A stretch of 64,000 bases of DNA from Taxillus chinensis (Eukaryota > Streptophyta > Magnoliopsida > Santalales > Loranthaceae), in the NCBI GenBank assembly GCA_023512835.1, contig CM042085.1, forward strand, positions 8,292,062 through 8,356,061, given 5' to 3'. Made by a program: the position numbers and the translations under genes. Positions 57,301-64,000 of the stretch are shown here, one piece after another. Below the pieces are notes generated by a model. That model was not told the DNA's origin. It searched no databases and saw nothing but the letters and a program-made list of their open reading frames with translations. Each line of letters opens with the position of its first letter. Position 1 is the first letter of the stretch.

Positions 57301-60198
57301 TCATGAAAATTATCAACCATCCAAGGAGCCACAATAAGACATCTAAATAGAAAGCAATCTGAACTGATGGAAATAGAATGCAAAAAGGCAACATCACAAG
57401 CAAAGTATCAATACAAGTATGATAATTTGATTATAAATTTCACCCCCACTATTGTCTGACTTGAGCAAAACATCAATTGATTATAAAACTACTAGGACAT
57501 GTTTGTTTTAATTGTTTTTTTTTTCATAGTTGTTTTAAGTGTAGAAAACAGAAAATAATAATTTCATTTTTGATGACACCTACACTGAAAGCAACCTTTG
57601 AGAATAACATCAATTTGTTGTTTTCAATTTTATGTTTTCACTATCCAAAAACAGCTATCAAATTTTGAGAACAAAAACAAAAAACTGTATAACCAAACAT
57701 GCCCTTACACCTTAAACATTGTTACATTTGTTCCAGAATTGAAGTAATTATACTCAAATATAGAGAGCAAAGCACCCCAGTGAACTGCATAAGTTGGAAC
57801 CAATCCAGAAAAAAATTAGCATTGCCTATCTATCTATCAGTCAATATTCAATCCCAAAAGATATATATTCAATCCCAAACATAGCTTCCATGCCATGCCA
57901 TAAGTGCACACACAGTAAATGCTGACAATTCGCCTACACATCAATCATAAAAGTGTTGCTTCAAGTAAAAACAGCGAAGAAGAACACCATGCAGGAAAAG
58001 GCAAGGCATTTTACAGAACACTCACCAATACGCAACCGTTAAAATGAAAGATACATCACTGACACTTGCATCTCAAAGGGAGATATTTGGGAGTAGAATG
58101 CCAAGAATATACCTTGAGTATGCTGAAATTATCTCATCTTTCGTAAAGCTATCATCTTGTGAACCAATCTCGTGCAAATATAAACAGTCTGGATTGTTGC
58201 AGGCCTGATACAACAAAATTATATTTATTAAAATTTTATCAGAAATCTATATTAATTAAGTTAAAATATTATTTTAGCTTTTAATAGCCTAAAAAAGACT
58301 TCAAAATAAAACTAACAGATAACACCAATAAACAATCAATGGGAATTTTATCCACAGTTTATACCACATTCCTCAGCCAAGCATGGCAATATTTTGTGGT
58401 TCCAAAGCACGCCCTGAAACAAAAGAACTCTTAACAATAATCAAAATGATATAAATTCAACATATGCTGTCCATCCAATAACATAGAATTAGCTTGTTAC
58501 AGTCAATCATGCACACACCTTAAGGATCTACCATCCAGAGTGAACCCGTGTACTGATTGAATACATCTGATTGCTTCATCTTCTTTAGAGTAAGTAATAT
58601 ATCTAATCACAACACATACAAAGAAGGTTAACAATGTTGGTTAATATAGCAGGTATAAAAACAACTTGTTACAGCCCCTAAATCAAACAACGTTAAAGAA
58701 TACTTCATTTTTAAACTTACACACTACAAGTATGGTTAGGAAAATGCTGAATAGAACCAGCAGCTGTCCGAGACATAGACACCTTTAGAACCCTTCCATA
58801 CTGCCCAAAATACTCTCTGCGCTGAAGAAGCTGTTTTAAGAAACCATGCTTAGTCATTATTTTATATTAAGAGAATAAAGGAGAAGGGGCAGAGGGGGAT
58901 AGAGACTACACACATCTTCGTCTGCTAAGTTAAGAGGTAAGCCCACTATGTAAACAAGATTTCGTTGGATAACACGAACAGTGCTGAGTTGTTTCCTCCC
59001 ATCACACGTTTTGTTTTTAGTCTTCTGTGACTTATATTTTTTTTCCATATTGATCTCAGCCACCATCCTGTAAAGAGAAAATAAATAAAGAAAATAATAA
59101 GGGAAAAAACAACTAAAACTGCAAGAGTGACTTCCAAGATATATAATCTCAATAGTTTAAACCTTTCGCAGCTGGCTGCCATTCCTACAATTTTCTCCTT
59201 GTCATAAGGAGTACGACATGCCGGACACCGGCCCTCTGAGTCATCCTTCTCAGCCATGTCCATTATGTGATGCCAACACCAGACACAAATCTGCACTCAC
59301 GAACAAAATAAACACAAATCTTTTTACAACAGCACCAAGGAACAGTGTATGCAAAAAAGCACCCAGGAACATTGGGGGCTACAACAGCAACCAAGGAGCA
59401 GGATTTAAATAATATTTGGGAAGAAAAGTTATAATAAATAACTATAATGTTTCAAGATTTTTAAGCCTTCCTATTGGGTTTTACCGAAAGATTATAGAGG
59501 AGCATATTTCAACTAGATGAAGCAATTGAGCACATATTTGGCATTACTCCAATACCACAATCAGGGAAATGTGGATATTTTCTTATGCTGCATATGGGTA
59601 TGCATTGTTTAGATGATTTAAATGATAGTCAGAAATAGAAACTTTACACACTGCAGGATTTAAATAATATTTGGGCAGAAAAGTTATAATAAATAACTAT
59701 AACGTTTCAATATTTTTAAGCCTTCCTATTGGGTTTTACCAAAAGATTATAGAGCATATTTCAAAGATATGAAGCAATTGAGCACATCTTTGACATTACT
59801 CCAATAACAAAATCAGGGAAATTGGATATTTTCTTATGCTGCATATGGTTATGCGATGTTTGGATGATTTACATGATAGTCAGAAATAGAAGCTTTATAC
59901 GCTGCAGAAAACCTGCCCGATATTAAATTATAAATCCATAGCTCAATGCATTCGGTGGAGGATATAGATTGACCATTATTGCAACGACTCTTTCAAGTCA
60001 ATTCACAGCCAACACAATGCCATCAACACAAAGACAGAACAATGAATAAAATAGAGGACCAGTGCAACACATAAGAAACACAAGGAAAGGACTTGAAATA
60101 AAAACCTCGTAACCACACTTGCAAGGCTTCAATTGTTGATCTGTCAAGTCCATCTCTTCTGCACACAAAGGGCAGGTCTTATCTCCTTGTTCACTCAT
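54383..60198 (-). CDS. NOT4: NOT4/CNOT4-like RING-RRM E3 ubiquitin ligase of the CCR4-NOT system, 12 coding exons
   Basis: Coding exons (minus): 60198-60106, 59290-59163, 59067-58914, 58830-58721, 58602-58519, 58413-58365, 58204-58113, 57286-57154, 56940-56858, 56780-55282, 55158-55051, 54954-54383. All introns are GT-AG; the sum is 3105 bases, one frame, 1034 residues. A C4C4 RING has Cys 9, 12, 26, 28, 33, 36, 53 and 56 (CPLC, CKCGYEICVWCWH, CPAC). An RRM starts at about 109 (LVYIVGL at 111-117; EYFGQYGRVLKVSM), then a CCCH finger at about 192-217 (CNNPDCLYLH). The rest is a long Ser/Asn-rich disordered tail with short conserved patches (APPGFSVPCRAPPGF) in exon 12. The family acts in ubiquitination linked to mRNA decay and co-translational quality control. 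No disabling change is seen. Confidence 0.93.
56822..56942 (-). other. NOT4: NOT4 exon 9 with two alternative splice choices
   Basis: The acceptor is a CAGCAG tandem (AG at 56942-56941 or 56939-56938), so Gln282 may be kept or skipped. The donor used in my model (TCATG|GTGCTC) restores the family phrase AASWG across the junction. A second donor, GATGT|GTAAAT, 18 bases downstream (exon end 56840), also stays in frame and would add six residues (CSFIDV). Confidence 0.6.
57495..57704. mobile_element. MITE in a NOT4 intron
   Basis: It lies in the intron between the exons at 58113 and 57286. Ends GGACATGTTTG and, inverted, GGGCATGTTTGG are matched, next to CTA and TTA. The arms are partly complementary (AGAAAACAG; AAATTTTGAGAAC). 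It resembles the MITE at 52704-52886 in end sequence and internal words, so they may be one family. Confidence 0.65.
59399..59907. repeat. Tandem duplication, 255 bp x 2, in a NOT4 intron
   Basis: CAGGATTTAAATAATATTTG through GATAGTCAGAAATAGAA and CTGCA occurs at 59399 and again at 59654. The copies differ by about 20 small changes. It lies wholly inside the intron between the first two coding exons (59291-60105), so it does not affect the protein. Confidence 0.92.
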
Positions 60199-61040
60199 GG
60201 TTCCCCTATACAACCAAAAAGTTCAAAATGAAACATATCGATACTAAATATAGTCAGTAAAGGCAACTAATTTGTTTAAAGAAGCATACTAGAGTAATTG
60301 AAGAGTGATTCCACTATCAATTTTACACAATCAACACTTCAGAAATGAACAATAAATTGCATTACACCTACATTTAAGAATAACAGCCCAAAAATCACGT
60401 GAAACTACAATAAATTAAAGAAACACATATTTATCAATAAGAAACTAGGTAGCAAAGCTTAATCTCCCTTCTTTGAATACAGAGAGCAAACACTAAAATC
60501 CTTAACCAGTCAAAATGCATCATCTAGCCGTCAATAGGTAAAATTGATTGATAGTATCAATCATTTAAAATAAAGCAAGCAAACGAACAAATAATTTTAA
60601 TTAAAGAGAATTTAAAACGCAAAAAGTGAAAATCGAAAGTTTGAATAATAGCTCCAGGCAGTGCGCGAAAGCAAATACGCGAACCAAATTGACATCAATC
60701 AACGCGTTCACAAATCAATACGACAATCAAAATTAACCTAAATAGGCAGAAAATCGACATTAACTGAAATCGAGAACCGAAGATTCAAAAAAACCGAAGA
60801 TCAAGAAAATAGCAAACAGATTGATACTTGATGTATTAGGGATCTATGTGAACGAACAACGAATCTAGGAAACGAAAAGGTTGAGATTCGAACTCAAAAG
60901 ACTTACAGTGGAAGATCAAAACGATGATAAATCTGTGAGAAACAGATTTGCAGAGGGACGAACCCTAAGAGAGCGAGCGAGCGAGCGAGCGGGAGAGAAA
61001 GAGATGCGAGGAAGCGAAGCCACAGACTTTTTTAACAGGC
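60199..61040 (-). other. NOT4: NOT4 5'UTR exon and 5'UTR intron
   Basis: A leader (60907 to about 61040) rich in CT and with a CTCG repeat (complement of 60969-60992) ends at the donor CACT|GTAAGT (GT at 60906-60905). The intron ends at TTGTATAG (AG at 60207-60206), seven bases before the ATG. The plus-strand frame 60881-61189 is antisense to it. Confidence 0.65.
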
Positions 61041-64000
61041 GGAGGACGGACGGACAACTCTGGTTTAGATGGCCCATTTTTGCGTCGCTGTCATTTAAAT
61101 ATTCTGGTTTCCTCCCCATGCCCTTGGATTTCGCGTCGAAATTACCAAATTACTCTGTCAGGGCTGAATCCGCTTCCGCAATTACATAACTATCCTCGTT
61201 TAGAGGTAGGATATTAGGTCTGCGTGGCGCGTTTTTATTGGGGGTTCTTGTTTCTCTGTCGGTGGCCATAAAACGTAGAGGATTACTTCCCCTGCGCCAA
61301 GTTAAGTTACGTTACGGGAGACCAATTAGTGGTGGGGTGGGTTTGGACCGGATCCAAACCCGATGAGAGTTTTTTAAACCGGATCCCCGCCGGGCATTCG
61401 AGTTGATTCGGGTATAGTCAGACTAAAATCCATATCGCTATACTCGCTTTTTGCACCAATTGAATCGATAAAAAATAAATAATTTTTAAATTTTATTTAG
61501 TTTATTTGGTGCACGATTCTACAATATATATGTGTTGTCTATTATGTGTAAGGCTCCACTATTATGAGGAAAACAAGACACAAAAGGTTTGCGTTCAGAA
61601 AATTAGTGATAGAAAGGGCTTATTTTTCTATATTTTTTTTTGTTGTCTTCTTTTATGTCATTAGAGATTTATTATATTAAACTGTTTAAATTTTAATATC
61701 ATTTATATGTACTTTATGTTTGTAGATAGTTGTTTTTTATGTTTCACGATAACTTAAAACCTATTGTACCGACTAAAAATTTGTACACCAAATTGAACCT
61801 TTGATCATGGATTCTTACTTTTATTTGTTGTTTGTGTTTGTCATTTTTTTTCGAACCAAAAGTTTTCAATTCAATTACAAAATACAACATAAACCAGTCC
61901 CATCAAATTAAAACGTAAAATCAACATAAAATTTAGAATTATTTATTCTTTCTCTTTTTCTTTTTCTTTTATTTAGTGCCCTTATTTTGTTTTTCAATCA
62001 ACATTACCACCGACGTCAAAATCATATTATGAAAACGTATTGAATAGATTAATTACCCTTATTGAGCAATATTAGTGAGATGTGTATTTATCGTGATAAA
62101 TAATAAAAAAATTGTCACAAAACAAACAAGGGCTATGTAGTAAATTAGTATGTTAAAATCATTTAATTTGTTCATATTATACTAATGACTTGTAGAATAC
62201 TATCAGAATGGAAGCATACAAGATAGAGAAGACATATATTACATGAAAATTTTAAAGGTTATTATCATATGCTAGTTATAAAATAAATATTATCTTATGC
62301 GACATCGCTCATATTTAGTTCAACTTAAATATTAAGTATAGGTAGATGATAATTGAAATAAATAATCAATGATTTTTGGATTTGTGACACCATTAACAGA
62401 TTAGAATATATGCAATTAGTTAACTTGTGTATATAAAATTTCGTTGAGTTATAAAATATGATGAAATTCAAACTCCACAACCTCATGTCATCATGAAGTT
62501 GGTGATATTAGTTCTAGTGGTGAAGACAACATGAATAATAACAGTGAAAGCAAGGACAACAACAACATCACTTCAACATTCACCATTGCACGACTAGTGA
62601 GAGGGGACTTAGCCATTGAGAAAGTTAAAACTAAAAATACAAGGGTTTCTAAAACTGTGAAAATCTTGGTACATGATAAATAAAATGTTTGATAGGTTTA
62701 GCATGTTAAAGTTAAATCTTATCATGCTAGACTCAACAAAACTTAAATACCAAAAGTTAGTTTCATGGCTATAGTAATATTCATATGGCAACAATGAATA
62801 TTGTTGTAAAGTTAAATTTAAATTTATAAAAATTCATATCTGGATAAGATTAATAAATAGTCTTTAGATAGTGGTGGAAATATTTGATGGGGGATGTAGT
62901 CGTTAATATGAACGTTTTAATCGTGAGTTGACTCAAATTGGAGATCGATTCCACAAAATGTGATTTTTGGGTGTTTAGTTTAAATGGTATTATTTTTATG
63001 TACCATTTTCATAATTTTTAGATGTATATATATATATATGGTTTATAAGTATATGATTCAAATATTGTGAAAATGATTAAAACACATTAAACTTGAACAT
63101 TCACAAGAGCTGGACGTGCCTATAAGTCATGGTTCATGGCTTATTTTAACCATTTTTCCATGTTTATTCAATTTTTGACTCATTTAGACCATTCTCGATA
63201 TGTGTTTGGTTGTTATAATGATATTGGCACTATTTTTATGTTGTTGGATGCTATTATTGGCATGATATGTTGTATATAACTAGTAGTCCCTTATGGGAAT
63301 CCAACACTATGTCTGTGATTATGTTTAATGTTAGGGTCATATTATGCTCAAATTGATCGTTTGATTATGTTAATGATCATGGTAATGGCAGGCGAGCATA
63401 TAATATTTTAATTGTTAAACCGTGATTAATTTGATAGGTGGCATTTGTAATCTATAATATTAGAGGATTGGTGGTTGTTTTAATAAGTTAAGCCTCATGA
63501 TGGATGATTATTGCATTGTTGTTGTGATAATGTTGATAACTATACTGATAGAGGATGTTGTGTTGTGATGAAATACAAATCTTAACATAATATGAAAGTT
63601 GAGGCCTGATGGTTGTGTTATGATGTGATAAACTAAGACTTGATGGTGTTAACTTGTGATAGGTGCTAACAACCCAATATATATATATGCGAATGTGTTA
63701 CATTTGATGAATACTTGTGATTTGATATTATGTTATCGGTACATGAGCAGTGAGCACTATAAATGGTGGGAGTGTAAAACAAATCGACCCAATTCATCAC
63801 ATAGCATAATTTTAATGGACTAAGGATTAACTAGATCGGATCGGTTCGCATGCGGATAGACCGGGTTGTATTCTTTATTATTATTATATATTTTTAAATA
63901 AATATAATAAGTTAATTTTTATTGAATATTTTTTAAAAAATTAATTTTAAAACCATATTTAAAAGTTTATATGTGTAAACCTTAATTTTAAAATTAATAA
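61041..64000. other. Upstream DNA of NOT4 and AT-rich intergenic DNA
   Basis: 61041-61330 is GC-richer and probably promoter. Beyond that I see AT-rich DNA, a short GGTTTGGACCGGATCCAAACCC inverted phrase near 61341 and GATCGGATCGGTTCGC near 63834, possibly MITE pieces. No gene or complete element could be supported. Confidence 0.4.

Overview
This 64 kb window is plant nuclear DNA, most likely from a dicot. It is AT-rich, has many simple repeats, spliced genes with GT-AG introns, and every common class of plant transposon. The species cannot be told from the sequence.

Two genes look intact and well conserved, both on the minus strand near the two ends. At 2360-3049 (with a 5'UTR exon near 4263-4390) is a Ulp1-type cysteine protease, the plant NEDD8 protease NEDP1/DEN1 (SENP8). 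At 54383-60198 (5'UTR exon at 60907 and above) is NOT4/CNOT4, the RING-RRM-CCCH E3 ligase associated with the CCR4-NOT complex. I could assemble it into 12 coding exons and a 1034-residue in-frame protein. From memory, the Arabidopsis relatives of these two genes are near neighbours on chromosome 5, so the window looks like an old gene neighbourhood pushed apart by about 50 kb of accessory DNA.

The accessory DNA is a record of duplications and insertions. A short module is present three times (12.2-13.5 kb minus, 15.2-16.4 kb minus, 43.1-44.5 kb plus), with a fourth truncated trace at 24.3 kb. It holds a small unrecognised gene of 67-69 codons followed by a broken tetraspanin fragment. The 12-13 and 15-16 kb copies belong to an older 2-3 kb duplication; one arm carries a non-autonomous CACTA element. 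A larger tandem duplication follows (unit 1 about 16.05-24.26 kb, unit 2 about 24.26-34.88 kb). Its junction is readable, and insertions or losses distinguish the two units, including a 1.14 kb Mutator-like element present only in unit 2.

Other mobile DNA includes a complete 550-bp TRIM at 427-976 with a perfect 5-bp target duplication, a hAT-like element at 7669-8083, a decayed 6.2 kb Copia retrotransposon at 36124-42371 with both LTRs, a second Copia pol fragment at 46.8-48.4 kb, a TRIM-like LTR near 49.3 kb and foldback MITEs at 52.7 and 57.5 kb. No tRNA, rRNA or CRISPR array was seen. The remaining stretches are AT-rich intergenic DNA in which I recognise nothing.
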